64,000 bases of DNA from Desulfobacteraceae bacterium. Its GTDB lineage: Bacteria; Desulfobacterota; Desulfobacteria; Desulfobacterales; Desulfosarcinaceae. Below are positions 39,065 to 48,543 of the stretch, piece by piece; position 1 is the stretch's first letter, and every line of letters begins with the position of its first letter. The stretch lies in contig JABDIN010000029.1 in NCBI GenBank assembly GCA_013003715.1, forward strand, positions 1-64,000, written 5' to 3'. Below the pieces are notes generated by a model that was given only the letters and a program-made list of their open reading frames with translations, ran no database searches and had not been told where the DNA came from. The translations under genes and the position numbers were made by a program.

Positions 39065-40831
39065 ATGAACCCTATTGACCCGGAAAAAACCGCCATGGCG
39101 CGCGCTGAAGATTTACGCGTGAAAAGACAGGAATTGATGCGTCTTTCGCCACAAAAGGCACTCGATCAGATTCTTGAATCACCCCAGGCGGTGGCGCTGG
39201 TGCACTCCTTTGCCGAAGAAGATTTCTATCTGCTGGTAAACGATATCGGTCCTGATGATTCACTGCCGCTTTTGGGGATGGCATCCAACAGACAATGGAA
39301 CTATATATTGGACATCGAATCCTGGTCGAAGGACCGGTTGGATATCAAGGCCCTCACCGCCTGGATGAATCGATTGTTAACTGCGGACAGCCGTCGGCTG
39401 ATACGGTGGTGCTTCGAAGAAAACATGGAAACCGTCAGATTGTACCTGTTCCGTACCATTGACATCCATATCCGTGAATATGATCAAGCCCCCTCTGATC
39501 TGGGAGACGGCTTTTTCAGCGATGACGACACCTATTATGTCCGCATTCGGGAAGAAGGTGACCCCGGAGACGAGACCGGGAGGGAGAAAGCCCTTAAATA
39601 CAAGTTCTTATCGGAATTCCTCGGGCGGTTGTCCGTTTACGACCATGTGAGATATCAGAATCTGCTGATGGAATCCGCGGCTGTCCTTCCGGCGGAAAGC
39701 GAGGAGGAGCTGTTCAGGCTGCGCAATGTACACCTGGCTGAAAAAGGGTTTTTACCCTCCCACGAAGCGGTCGGCATATATCAGGGGTTAAAGGTCACTG
39801 AACTGCACAGACAAGGGATAAAACACCTGCGGAAAAGCACCTCATCCATCACCATGCTGCCGGTTCCCCTTTCATCCGCGAACCTGCTGAACGATGAGAG
39901 TCTGTTTGCCCGATCCTTGGCTCAGATTCAAGATGCAGGTGTCATCATGGAACTTCAGGCCGAGTTTGCCGGCCTGAGCAATCAGGTCATCTCGGCGGAC
40001 GGCGTACGCATCCATGACCGTCAGGTCTTGCAAGCCGTAGTGAAAAAAGTCAGCGACTACCTCGACCTGGGACTCGAGTTGATTCTGGAGGGGAAAACCA
40101 CCCCGGAATCAAGTGCAACATTGATCGAAAAATACCCGCTGATAAATATCTTCCGGGTGGGATACGGCGCTGTCCTGGAACTGAAATGGCGTGCCCAAAA
40201 ATGGCAGAAGGATTCCTGGTTCACCCGGACAGGGTTGCCGCTGAGTTTCTGGGGAGAAAAGTGGCTGGGTCTGCTGGGGGGCTTACTGATCGACAAACCA
40301 AAATATTTCACCAACCATGCCGACGGGGTATTATACCGGGAATTCGAATCCCATGCGGATATTTTACATACCCGGGACAACTTGACGGAGATTATCAGGG
40401 CCGACAATCTATTATCCCTCATGGATATCCGCATCAAATCAATGACCGTTTATCGATATCTATCGTTTCACAATCTCATCCTCACCTTATGGGCAAATGA
40501 CTTTCTCGCGATGCCGCCACAGGCGGAAGAGCCCATCCCCATTCCCATGGGCACCTTTAAAAAGTTACATGAAAGGCTTTGGAAAGGCGGCATCCCGCCA
40601 CGGAAAATCAGAGACGATATAAAGGCACATTTTCTCGATGTTCTCTCCAGGCGATCCGGATTAAAAAATTATGAAATTACAGAGCAGTTGGGAGCCGTAC
40701 TGGAAGGATTGTTCACCGACATCGAGATGGAGTTGGGAGAGGTCCCGGGCAAAGGATTGGATCCACGGTTCATCCAGCTGTTTCTGATCCGAAATTCCGG
40801 GAAAACCACAAGCACCGACGAAAAATCCTGA
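39065..40831 (+). CDS. DUF6178-family protein of unknown function
   Basis: The 588-aa soluble, mostly helical protein has no signal or membrane segment. It resembles the DUF6178 family that I associate with Desulfobacterota; no enzymatic motif was recognised. Conserved-looking blocks are PQKALDQILESPQAVALVHSF near the start and SDDDTYYVRIREEGD, an acidic patch (about 153-167). The ATG at 39065 is used because coding character begins there; the frame is open from 38885, overlapping dppF. It appears to have its own promoter. Confidence 0.75.
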   Translation: MNPIDPEKTAMARAEDLRVKRQELMRLSPQKALDQILESPQAVALVHSFAEEDFYLLVNDIGPDDSLPLLGMASNRQWNYILDIESWSKDRLDIKALTAWMNRLLTADSRRLIRWCFEENMETVRLYLFRTIDIHIREYDQAPSDLGDGFFSDDDTYYVRIREEGDPGDETGREKALKYKFLSEFLGRLSVYDHVRYQNLLMESAAVLPAESEEELFRLRNVHLAEKGFLPSHEAVGIYQGLKVTELHRQGIKHLRKSTSSITMLPVPLSSANLLNDESLFARSLAQIQDAGVIMELQAEFAGLSNQVISADGVRIHDRQVLQAVVKKVSDYLDLGLELILEGKTTPESSATLIEKYPLINIFRVGYGAVLELKWRAQKWQKDSWFTRTGLPLSFWGEKWLGLLGGLLIDKPKYFTNHADGVLYREFESHADILHTRDNLTEIIRADNLLSLMDIRIKSMTVYRYLSFHNLILTLWANDFLAMPPQAEEPIPIPMGTFKKLHERLWKGGIPPRKIRDDIKAHFLDVLSRRSGLKNYEITEQLGAVLEGLFTDIEMELGEVPGKGLDPRFIQLFLIRNSGKTTSTDEKS

Positions 40832-40872
40832 AAAAATACAATGACTTCCCCGGCGGACAGGACCTTGGGCCG

Positions 40873-41583
40873 CTACTTCAATTTCTTGAAAAATCGCTCC
40901 CACCGGGGGTGTAGATAGGAAAGCCGCTCCGACAAATCGCGGGAAATGGCTATGGCCACTGCCCGTCCGACGATGCTTTTCCGCTTTACAAAACCGAAAA
41001 AACGGCTGTCGGAACTATTGTCTCGGTTGTCTCCCATCATAAAATACTGACCGTCCGGTATCTTTTTTTCGGTGAAAGAATGCAGGGATGGACGTCTCGG
41101 GGTCAGCATTACCGGATGTTCGTAATCCACCAGTGTTTCTTCAACAAACAAATTGGCCGAATACTGCTTCAATATCTGAACATCGGTCTGTTTTTCGGGT
41201 GTCCATTTCGCATAATCCAGGGGCGCATTGTTGATCAACAGATGATTACGGTCCATTGCGATGGTATCGCCGGGGAGACCGACCACGCGTTTAACCAGGC
41301 GCTTCCCGTCCTCCGGCGAAAAAAACACGACGATATCGCCACGCTCCGGGTCATCCCATTTGCTGATGTGCCATGTGGTGTATGGTATTTTCAAATCGTA
41401 GGCCAGCTTATTGATAAATATCCGATCTCCCGGCAGGATGGTGGGTATCATGGATCCCGTGGGCACATCGTTCCAGTCGGCAATGGCCGATTTAAACGAT
41501 GTGGCGATGACCAGCGCCGCCAGAATCGATACACCCCATCCTTTAAGGAACAGGATTAATTTCTGTTTGAACTTTTCATTCAT
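40873..41583 (-). CDS. lepB: Signal peptidase I
   Basis: This enzyme cleaves signal peptides at the outer face of the inner membrane. The 236-aa protein has one membrane helix (about 13-31), the catalytic Ser in PTGSMIPTILPGD (about 42-54) and the catalytic Lys in VKRVVGLPGD (about 96-105). The box E motif is GDNRDNSSDSR. The ATG at 41583 has AAAGGAGATG upstream; the longer frame to 41721 has no coding character. Confidence 0.96.
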   Translation of the reverse strand: MNEKFKQKLILFLKGWGVSILAALVIATSFKSAIADWNDVPTGSMIPTILPGDRIFINKLAYDLKIPYTTWHISKWDDPERGDIVVFFSPEDGKRLVKRVVGLPGDTIAMDRNHLLINNAPLDYAKWTPEKQTDVQILKQYSANLFVEETLVDYEHPVMLTPRRPSLHSFTEKKIPDGQYFMMGDNRDNSSDSRFFGFVKRKSIVGRAVAIAISRDLSERLSYLHPRWERFFKKLK

Positions 41584-41992
41584 GGCATCTCCTTTACAAG
41601 AACGGTCATTTAACCCGTATACCGGCACCGAGTCAATAGTAAAGCCCCCATGATCCAGGGTGACCCCATGTAGATATGTCATGGCATCGGATATTTTAAA
41701 TATTGCGCTGCTTTGATTCAAGGAACAGAAAAAATGTGAATGACAACATCCAAATTACAGGTGACATTCCCTGTTTTCAGGGGACACTGTTCCAACCGCG
41801 TCATTGCTACATGCGTTCGTTCTGGTGGTAGACGCCGGGGTTACGGAACTATTCCTTGAAAATTAAGCGGATATTCATTATTTAAACGAGCTGTTAACAA
41901 TCAACGCCATTCGTGATGCCGGTGCGGTCACGCCGAAACACAACTCGCGAATCTGCTTTTGTCCTGTATGCATAAGTCTTTCGAGGTTTCCA
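41584..41992. other. intergenic region lepB / aspartate kinase with promoter and hairpin
   Basis: There is no gene. For the kinase, TTGAAA (41856-41861), 17 nt, TATTTA (41879-41884) is a good plus-strand promoter with a leader of about 100 nt. CCCTG-TTTT-CAGGG (41769-41782) is a small inverted repeat inside a TGACATTCCC...GGGACAC context. No attenuator or lysine riboswitch was recognised; the leader is too short for a lysine riboswitch. Confidence 0.6.
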
Positions 41993-43387
41993 ATGAAAGT
42001 GATAAAAATCGGTGGGGGCTGTCTGAACGGTAAAAAGACCATTGCGCGAATTGTCGATCTGATTGAAGAAAAAGCCAAGGGTCATATCATTGTTGTATCC
42101 GCATTGAACGGTGTTACGGATATGCTGATCAGCGGCATGGATATCGCCCTGGAGCAGGAAGATGCCATCCCCAGGCTCATCAGCCGGTTGAAAGCCCAGC
42201 ACATAAATATCGCTAAGCACCTTATCCATTCGCGGAGCGCCCTTGCCCAATGCACCAAAGATATCGGGAAGATGCTGCACCAACTGGAACGCCTTCTGTA
42301 TGGGCTTAATTTCACGCGTGAAATCACCCCCCGGTTGTACGATGTCATATCAAGCTACGGTGAACGTTTCAGCGCGCAATTATTGACCAGCATCCTGCGC
42401 AGCCGCGGATTGCCGGTTGTTCACCGCGCACCCCATAAAATAGGCATGATCACGGACGGCAAATTCAGTGATGCCACCGCTAAACTAAAGCAGACCTCCC
42501 GGCAACTCAAACAACACCTAAAACCCACAAACGGACCGGACACGATTACTTTTATCCCCGGGTTTTTCGGTGTCAGTCCGCAAGGGGATATCACCACCTT
42601 CGGCCGGGGGGGTACCGACTACTCCGCAGCCGTTGTCGCCACGGCAATGAATGCTGGACTGCTGGAAATATGGAAAGATGTGGACGGGTTTATGAGCGCC
42701 GATCCGCGTCTGGTGCCCGAAGCCGGGTTGATTCCCGTACTCTCCTATGAGGAGGCCGCGGAACTGGCTTATTTCGGAGCAAAAATCCTTCATCCCCGTT
42801 CGGTTGAACCGGTCAGGACAAAAAATATCAACATCGAAATCAAAAACACATTGAATCCGGATGCTGCCGGCAGTCTGATAACGGCGAAGAGCCCCCGTTC
42901 GAAATCCATCATTAAAAGTGTCGCCTATGACATGGATATCGCCGTGCTGAAAGTTCATGCATCGGGCGTGGGTGCCCGTCCCGGAATTCTCGCCCAGGTT
43001 GCCGGAAAATTGACGGAGAACGGTATCAACATCCGTTCGGTCATCACCTCGCAGACCTGCATCAGCCTCCTGCTGTCACTCGGTGATGTGGACACCGGCC
43101 GTGCAGCCCTGGCCAAGCTTAAACCCCGCCCCTACCGGCGGATTGAAGTATTGAACGACATTGCCCTGATCAGTATCGTGGGTGACGGCATCCTGCGAAA
43201 AACAGGTATTGCGGCCCGTTGTTTTACAGCGGTCGCCAATTGCGGTGTCAACGTCGAAATGATCTCATTCGGACCGTCCCGGGCAGCCCTCTATTTTTTA
43301 ACCAAACAAAAAGACTTGACCACAGCGGTCAATGCCATCCACAGCACCTTTTTTTCCAGTCCGCGGTGCACACCCAATCCCGGCTGA
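41993..43387 (+). CDS. lysC: Aspartate kinase with tandem ACT domains
   Basis: This is the first step of the aspartate family (Lys, Thr, Met, DAP). The 464-aa protein has KIGGGCL at the N-terminus (KFGGTSV in most members) and TTFGRGGTDYSAAVVA (about 202-217). It also has WKDVDGFMSADPRLV (about 227-241). Two ACT domains follow (about 305-455), so feedback inhibition is expected. The Thr/Ser replaced by Gly/Cys in the first motif is unusual. GAGG precedes the ATG. Confidence 0.93.
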   Translation: MKVIKIGGGCLNGKKTIARIVDLIEEKAKGHIIVVSALNGVTDMLISGMDIALEQEDAIPRLISRLKAQHINIAKHLIHSRSALAQCTKDIGKMLHQLERLLYGLNFTREITPRLYDVISSYGERFSAQLLTSILRSRGLPVVHRAPHKIGMITDGKFSDATAKLKQTSRQLKQHLKPTNGPDTITFIPGFFGVSPQGDITTFGRGGTDYSAAVVATAMNAGLLEIWKDVDGFMSADPRLVPEAGLIPVLSYEEAAELAYFGAKILHPRSVEPVRTKNINIEIKNTLNPDAAGSLITAKSPRSKSIIKSVAYDMDIAVLKVHASGVGARPGILAQVAGKLTENGINIRSVITSQTCISLLLSLGDVDTGRAALAKLKPRPYRRIEVLNDIALISIVGDGILRKTGIAARCFTAVANCGVNVEMISFGPSRAALYFLTKQKDLTTAVNAIHSTFFSSPRCTPNPG

Positions 43388-43406
43388 TCTGGTCCCGAAG
43401 TTTCGA

Positions 43407-43796
43407 TCATGAAGGGGCGATCAGTTCCTCATGAACCACATCCGGTGAATCGCGGTCATGTGGTTCGGTGCTGAAGGCGATCAGCACATTTTGGCGGTCG
43501 CCGGTGTTTAACACAGCATGGGCGACACCGGGTTCAAATGTAAAACGATAAATTTCATCCGGTGGTATATCCACATGTTCAATGACATCTCCAATCCGAT
43601 AACAGACACGGGCTGATCCTGTTACGACAATTATTTCCGTTCCGAGAAGATGGTAATGGTTCCCACGGACGGTGCCCGGGAAGCTGATGACAACATGCAC
43701 ATTTTTAAGCCCCTTAAACTCTGTCGACGCCAAAGGTTCGAAGACCAAACCCCGTTGATCTGTCCACCCGATTATTTTCTTTAATTGAATCGTCAT
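43407..43796 (-). CDS. Cupin-fold protein (sugar epimerase-like)
   Basis: The 129-aa single-cupin protein carries RGNHYHLLGTEIIVVTGSA (about 43-61), resembling the cupin half of CapF and WxcM/QdtA-type sugar isomerases. The second motif reads PGVAHAVLNTG. It could act on a nucleotide sugar, but no sugar pathway genes are nearby. The ATG at 43796 is used; a TTG 33 bp upstream is an alternative and neither has a good ribosome binding site. Confidence 0.75.
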   Translation of the reverse strand: MTIQLKKIIGWTDQRGLVFEPLASTEFKGLKNVHVVISFPGTVRGNHYHLLGTEIIVVTGSARVCYRIGDVIEHVDIPPDEIYRFTFEPGVAHAVLNTGDRQNVLIAFSTEPHDRDSPDVVHEELIAPS

Positions 43797-43934
43797 CCGA
43801 AAAAATCCCGATAAAAAGGTTGTGTTCAAAACTCGTATCGTGCCAAATAATCCATTTCAAATATTCGGCGCGAAATCCCATCATTTTCCACGCAACATAA
43901 CAAGGTATTCCGGAATCGGAAAGAGGAGATCGTG

Positions 43935-45866
43935 ATGAGCGTGTACGCAAACCTGTTCAGTCCAATCCGGATCGGTACGATGACCGCGAAAAACCGGTTG
44001 CTCATGTCGGCCATGAGTATCAACTTCGGTGTGGACATCGATGGCCGGGTGACCGATCAGCTCATACAATACTTTGTCGCCAGGGCTCGAGGGGGGGTGG
44101 GGATGATGCTGGTCGGCGGCGGCGCCGTACACCCCACGGGCCTGGAACTGCCGGACCTGCCGACACTATGGGATGATGGATGCATAGCGTCGTTAAAAAA
44201 AATGGTGGCGGCGGTTAAACCCTTTGATACACGATTCGGTGTCCAACTCATGCATGGGGGCCGGCAATCCTATCATGACCATACCGTGGCACCCTCGGCC
44301 ATACCGGCGCCGGCCGTGGTAAAAGGGTCGCCACGCGAATTGACCATTCCGGAAATCAAAGAAATGATATCGTCGTTCGGAGACGCCGCCCGCCGGTGCC
44401 GTGATGCCGGATTCGATTTTATCGAGATCCACGCCGCCCATGGATATCTGATAAATCAGTTTTTATCCCCCAATGCAAATCATCGCACGGATGAATACGG
44501 TGGGTCATTTGAAAACCGGAGCCGTTTCTGCCTGGAGGTCTTCAGGGACATTCAACAAAAGGTCGGGCCCGAATATCCGGTGGGGGTCCGGATAAATGGC
44601 AGGGATTACATTGACGAAGGTTTTGACATCGAAGAGGCCATAAGGCTGGCCCTTCTCCTCGAAACCGGGGGTGCCGCCTATCTTCATGTTTCCGCCGGTG
44701 TCTACGGCAGCACCGAATTGACCATTCCGTCCATGTATACGGAACAGGGCTGTTTCATCCATCTCGCCAAGGCGATAAAAGACAAGGTGTCGATACCCAT
44801 AATCGCCGTGGGCAGAATCAAGACACCGGATCTGGCGGAAAGGGTGATCCGGGAAGGAAAGGCCGATGCCGTTGCATTGGGCCGTTCGCTACTGGCCGAT
44901 CCCGAGTTTCCCAACAAGGCCGGAACCGGCGACCTCGACCGGATCCGCCCATGCATCGGCTGTTGCCTGGGATGCATACACGCCGTCTTGGCGCTGGAAC
45001 CCGGTGGTTGTGTTGTCAATCCCAAAGTGGGAAGGGAATATCTGTTGAACAACCGCGACCGAACCCTGAATCCCCAAAAAATAGTAGTGGTCGGTGGTGG
45101 TCCGGCCGGGATGGCTGCCGCAAGGGCAGCGGTGGAGGCGGGACACCGGACGATCCTGTGCGAGGAAAGCGGAAAGTTGGGTGGTTTGATGCGCATAGCG
45201 GCAACACCGCCGGGAAGAGGGGAAGTCGGTGATATTGTCAACCATCTGATCAACGAATTGGAACGGCTGAAAATCAAGGTGATGCTCAACACCGCGTTGA
45301 ATGAACGACTCCTCGGGGACGAAGATCCCGATGTGGTGGTACTTGCCACCGGCAGCCAACCGGAGGTGCCTATTATCAAAGGGCTGTTCAAGACGGCAAT
45401 GCATCTGTGCACGGTTACCGATGTATTGGATGGCCGTTCACCCACCGGCGGCCGGATAATCATTCTGGGCGGCGGTCAGGCCGGGATGGTGATGGCCGAC
45501 TATCTGGCCGAACAGGGAAAAACCGTGGCACTGCTCAATCGCCGGCCGCACTTTGCCGAAGAGATGTCCAGCAATGACCGGTTTTACCTTCGGGAGCGGC
45601 TCAAACGTGATAATGTAACATTATATAAAAAGACAACCATTGCGCAAGTGCTCGACGATGGCGTACGCTTTTCGAGCAATGGGGAAACCGTTGTACTGGA
45701 AAATTACGACACGATAATTATTGCCGAGACCATGGCACCGGTTCGGGATGCCAAAAACCTGTTGAAAAACTCACGGGCGAGGGTAATGATCATCGGCGAT
45801 GCCAAGCAACCCAGAAATCTGATGTTGGGTCTGAGTGAGGCCGAAGAAATCATACAAACATTGTAA
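43935..45866 (+). CDS. FMN/4Fe-4S/FAD oxidoreductase of the 2,4-dienoyl-CoA reductase family
   Basis: The 643-aa enzyme has an N-terminal Old Yellow Enzyme barrel (about 1-340; EIHAAHGYLINQFLSP motif), a 4Fe-4S segment CIGCCLGCIHAVLALEPGGC (about 336-355) and a C-terminal FAD/NAD(P) domain (VVGGGPAGMAAARAA and ILGGGQAGMVMADYLAEQGK). It reduces activated C=C bonds, such as dienoyl-CoA or enoates, with electrons from NAD(P)H. AGAGGAG precedes the ATG. Two small genes follow closely. Confidence 0.93.
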   Translation: MSVYANLFSPIRIGTMTAKNRLLMSAMSINFGVDIDGRVTDQLIQYFVARARGGVGMMLVGGGAVHPTGLELPDLPTLWDDGCIASLKKMVAAVKPFDTRFGVQLMHGGRQSYHDHTVAPSAIPAPAVVKGSPRELTIPEIKEMISSFGDAARRCRDAGFDFIEIHAAHGYLINQFLSPNANHRTDEYGGSFENRSRFCLEVFRDIQQKVGPEYPVGVRINGRDYIDEGFDIEEAIRLALLLETGGAAYLHVSAGVYGSTELTIPSMYTEQGCFIHLAKAIKDKVSIPIIAVGRIKTPDLAERVIREGKADAVALGRSLLADPEFPNKAGTGDLDRIRPCIGCCLGCIHAVLALEPGGCVVNPKVGREYLLNNRDRTLNPQKIVVVGGGPAGMAAARAAVEAGHRTILCEESGKLGGLMRIAATPPGRGEVGDIVNHLINELERLKIKVMLNTALNERLLGDEDPDVVVLATGSQPEVPIIKGLFKTAMHLCTVTDVLDGRSPTGGRIIILGGGQAGMVMADYLAEQGKTVALLNRRPHFAEEMSSNDRFYLRERLKRDNVTLYKKTTIAQVLDDGVRFSSNGETVVLENYDTIIIAETMAPVRDAKNLLKNSRARVMIIGDAKQPRNLMLGLSEAEEIIQTL

Positions 45867-45889
45867 TCTGACCGGGAAGGGGCTTTGTA

Positions 45890-46348
45890 ATGGACAACCG
45901 ACAAACGATAGACACATTTTCATTTCAACTCGGCATGATCAATTGTTTCGTGGAAATGGTGGCCTGCGGTGTGAAACCCCTGGCCATCAGTCCACCGATG
46001 ACACCCGATGACCACAACCGTGTGAAGACGTATTCCGACAGAATCGTCGAAGGATTCGGGGTGAACTCATTCCTGGAAAAAGCGTTGTTGAGCACCGCCC
46101 TGCAATCCGATGAATTCACACGGGACAAATGGGTCATCCTATATTACAAATCCGAAGCGGTAAAAACCGCCTATCTCGGTCTGAAAGATAAACAAACCGG
46201 GTTGATGCAGGCCGGACGATACGATGCCGCGGCCGGAAAGCAACTGTCCATAGAATTCCTGACATTGCTTGGATACTCCCGGCCGGTCATCGATGAGAAA
46301 TTGTCCGGAAACCATCCGGATCCGTTTATGCTGACTGACGATTTATAG
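45890..46348 (+). CDS. conserved-looking protein of unknown function
   Basis: I do not recognise this 152-aa soluble protein. It is helical, with no signal peptide and no obvious metal-binding motif; one Cys pair (Cys19 and Cys27) is present. GAAGGGG precedes the ATG, 24 bp after the reductase gene, so it is probably co-transcribed. It reads NWVILYYK-like in the middle (DKWVILYYKSEAVKTAYLGLK) and has good coding character. Confidence 0.7.
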   Translation: MDNRQTIDTFSFQLGMINCFVEMVACGVKPLAISPPMTPDDHNRVKTYSDRIVEGFGVNSFLEKALLSTALQSDEFTRDKWVILYYKSEAVKTAYLGLKDKQTGLMQAGRYDAAAGKQLSIEFLTLLGYSRPVIDEKLSGNHPDPFMLTDDL

Positions 46349-46374
46349 AGACAACCTGACCTCAATGGAATCCC

Positions 46375-46959
46375 ATGAACAACGATATATTCATTAAAAA
46401 AGAACGTATTCAGAACCGTCGCATCGATGTCACCACACATGAAGGTGACGGATCGCATGTGGTGATCTGCGGTGAACTGCTTGACCGGCGACTGGTATCC
46501 ACCTATAGTGTTTCAGGTGAACAACGGCCGCCCATGACGGTGCACCACATGCGCATCGATTTGAAGCTCTCGTTGAAAGACAGGCGTATTGCCGGCATAA
46601 GAGCAGAGATGATAACCACACCACATGCCGACTGCGCGGAAGTCCGGAAAAACCTGACGGAACTGGAGGGAGAATGCATTGCACCGGGATTCACCAGCAG
46701 GGTAAAAAATCTGTTCGGCGGCCGTAGAGGATGCATTCACCTGACGACACTGCTGTTGGCCATGGCACCTGCCGCACTTCAGGGGTATTGGGTGCACAAC
46801 GACCGCGTCCCTGAAAAGCGCGAAGTTTCAGGGGATGAGATGGAGTTGTATCTGCTCGATTCATGTCATGTCTGGCGAAGGGAGGGGCCCCTGGCACAGA
46901 GCGTAGCCGGCACACTGGGTGTGAACATAAAAAAAGGTGAGCCGGAGCTGAAGGGATAA
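46375..46959 (+). CDS. DUF2889-family protein
   Basis: The 194-aa protein matches the DUF2889 family by its IDLKLSLKDRRIAGIRAEM strand pair and the GCIHLTTLLLAMAP motif (about 119-132), where His and Cys are the usual conserved residues. The function is unknown; relatives occur in anaerobic or aromatic-degrading bacteria. It is the third gene of the reductase cluster, 26 bp after the previous one. Confidence 0.8.
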   Translation: MNNDIFIKKERIQNRRIDVTTHEGDGSHVVICGELLDRRLVSTYSVSGEQRPPMTVHHMRIDLKLSLKDRRIAGIRAEMITTPHADCAEVRKNLTELEGECIAPGFTSRVKNLFGGRRGCIHLTTLLLAMAPAALQGYWVHNDRVPEKREVSGDEMELYLLDSCHVWRREGPLAQSVAGTLGVNIKKGEPELKG

Positions 46960-46971
46960 TCCTTCAGCTCC
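46944..46971. terminator. hairpin at the 3' end of the DUF2889 gene
   Basis: GGAGCTGAAGG (46944-46954) and its complement (46961-46971) form an 11-bp stem enclosing the stop codon. No T-run follows directly on the plus strand; on the minus strand a T7 run lies about 8 nt beyond. It is probably a weak bidirectional terminator between convergent genes. Confidence 0.55.
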
Positions 46972-47030
46972 GCACGAAGACCGGGTCACATGTATATATT
47001 CAATCCGGACCCGCCCATCTTCAGGAATCG

Positions 47031-47522
47031 TCAGCAGGAGCCGCCGGATGAACAATCACATCCGCAACCGCAACCCTGGGGCTGGGCCGGTTTTTCGTTT
47101 ATACCCACGACTTCTATTTTAAAGGTCAGGGACTCACCGGCAAGGGGATGGTTCATATCCACGGTGACTTTCTCGTCATCCACACCCACGATCTGGGCAG
47201 GTATCTGCTGGCCGTCCGGCGTGTTCAGGGCCACTTGCTGGCCTGTCTCCGGATTCATTTCCGACGGAATTTCAGATTTGGCGAATTCCCGAACGAGGTT
47301 GTCGTCTTTGATGCCGTAGGCATCCTCCGGATCGAGGGTGAATGTTTTTTTTTCGTTCAACGACATTCCCACAAGCGCGTTTTCGAAACCTTTGATCAAC
47401 TGGCCTGCACCCATTTGAATTTCAAGGGGTTGCCGACCTTCGCTCGAATCGAACACCTCGCCGTTTTGAAGTGTTCCGGTGTAACTGACGCTGACATACA
47501 TGTCGTTTTCGACTTTATCCAT
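47031..47522 (-). CDS. slyD: FKBP-type peptidyl-prolyl isomerase SlyD
   Basis: This prolyl isomerase/chaperone also handles nickel. The 163-aa protein has the FKBP core (VSYTGTLQNGEVFDSS, about 11-26; GAGQLIKGFENALVGMSLNEKK), an inserted IF chaperone domain (about 70-125) and a C-terminal Cys-rich metal tail, GCGCGCDCSSGGSC, with six Cys. AAGGAG precedes the ATG. The tail is shorter than that of E. coli SlyD and has no His. Confidence 0.93.
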   Translation of the reverse strand: MDKVENDMYVSVSYTGTLQNGEVFDSSEGRQPLEIQMGAGQLIKGFENALVGMSLNEKKTFTLDPEDAYGIKDDNLVREFAKSEIPSEMNPETGQQVALNTPDGQQIPAQIVGVDDEKVTVDMNHPLAGESLTFKIEVVGINEKPAQPQGCGCGCDCSSGGSC

Positions 47523-47709
47523 ATTAATCTCCTTATGATTGAATGACCACCCTTTTCGGGCGAATTCAAGTAAACTAACAACAAAACCGGCGGAGTCAAG
47601 CCAAACTTGCCGGAACGGCCGGGACGGGATGAAACGGTATGTTTCCTTTCAAATCATACAATCCGGTAACAACATCGATCTCTTGGACCGAATTTAAGAG
47701 GCGGCTTAC

Positions 47710-48543
47710 ATGATAATTACCATCCTCGTGGACAACAATACCCTGATAGACCGCTATTACCTGGCAGAACCCGGGTTGTCCTTGCATATCCGGACTGAGA
47801 ATCAAAGCATCCTGTTCGATCTCGGATATTCGGACATCTTCATACGAAACGCCCTGAAGCTCGGGATCAATCTATACGATATTGACCATGTGGTGTTTTC
47901 CCACGGCCATCTCGACCATACCTGGGGTCTGGATTCATTGATCCGGTTGTACAACGAAGCCGGGTTTGAAGGGCACTCATACAAAACGCCAGCGATCCTG
48001 GCCCATCCGAAAACCTTCGAACGGGTCATGTTTAAAACCAAAATTGAATTCGGATCGATGATATCTGAAGAAAGGCTGACGCCCCATTTCAGGCTCGATC
48101 TGAACGACAAACCGGTTGAACTGACACCACGATTGATGTACCTGGGGGAGATTCCAAGGGTGTTCGATTTTGAAAATCAACTGACCTTCGGCCGGAAAGC
48201 GTCGGAATCCGCCGCCGACCGGGTACCCGATGATACTGCACTGGCGTATGCATCCGATGCGGGACTTGTCATCATCACTGGTTGCTCCCATTCGGGTATC
48301 TGCAATATCATCGAACATGCGAAAAATATATGCGGAGTTGATAAAATCGCCGATATTATCGGCGGCTTACACCTCATTGATCCACCCGCAAGCCAACTCA
48401 ACGGTACCGTCGAATACCTGAAGAAAACAGCGCCGACCGCGCTGCATGCCTGCCATTGTACTGATCTGGCGTCAAAGATCGAGTTGTCAAAGGCGGCGGA
48501 TTTAAAAGAGGTGGGTGTTGGCATGCAGTTGACCTATTCATGA
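47710..48543 (+). CDS. MBL-fold metallohydrolase (MptA-like family)
   Basis: The 277-aa protein has the metal motif FSHGHLDHTWGL (about 63-74), a GCSHSGICNII strand (about 196-206) and a late GLHL. This order fits the family annotated as dihydropterin ribofuranosylaminobenzene phosphate synthase-related, whose true substrates are mostly unknown. AAGAGGCGG precedes the ATG. A possible 55-aa gene overlaps its stop. Confidence 0.85.
   Translation: MIITILVDNNTLIDRYYLAEPGLSLHIRTENQSILFDLGYSDIFIRNALKLGINLYDIDHVVFSHGHLDHTWGLDSLIRLYNEAGFEGHSYKTPAILAHPKTFERVMFKTKIEFGSMISEERLTPHFRLDLNDKPVELTPRLMYLGEIPRVFDFENQLTFGRKASESAADRVPDDTALAYASDAGLVIITGCSHSGICNIIEHAKNICGVDKIADIIGGLHLIDPPASQLNGTVEYLKKTAPTALHACHCTDLASKIELSKAADLKEVGVGMQLTYS

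Noticed and set aside
41892-41992. lysine riboswitch in the aspartate kinase leader
   Set aside because: The leader is about 100 nt, too short, and none of the conserved lysine-aptamer sequences was seen.
44702-45463. 253-aa minus-strand frame
   Set aside because: Antisense shadow of the dienoyl-CoA reductase gene.
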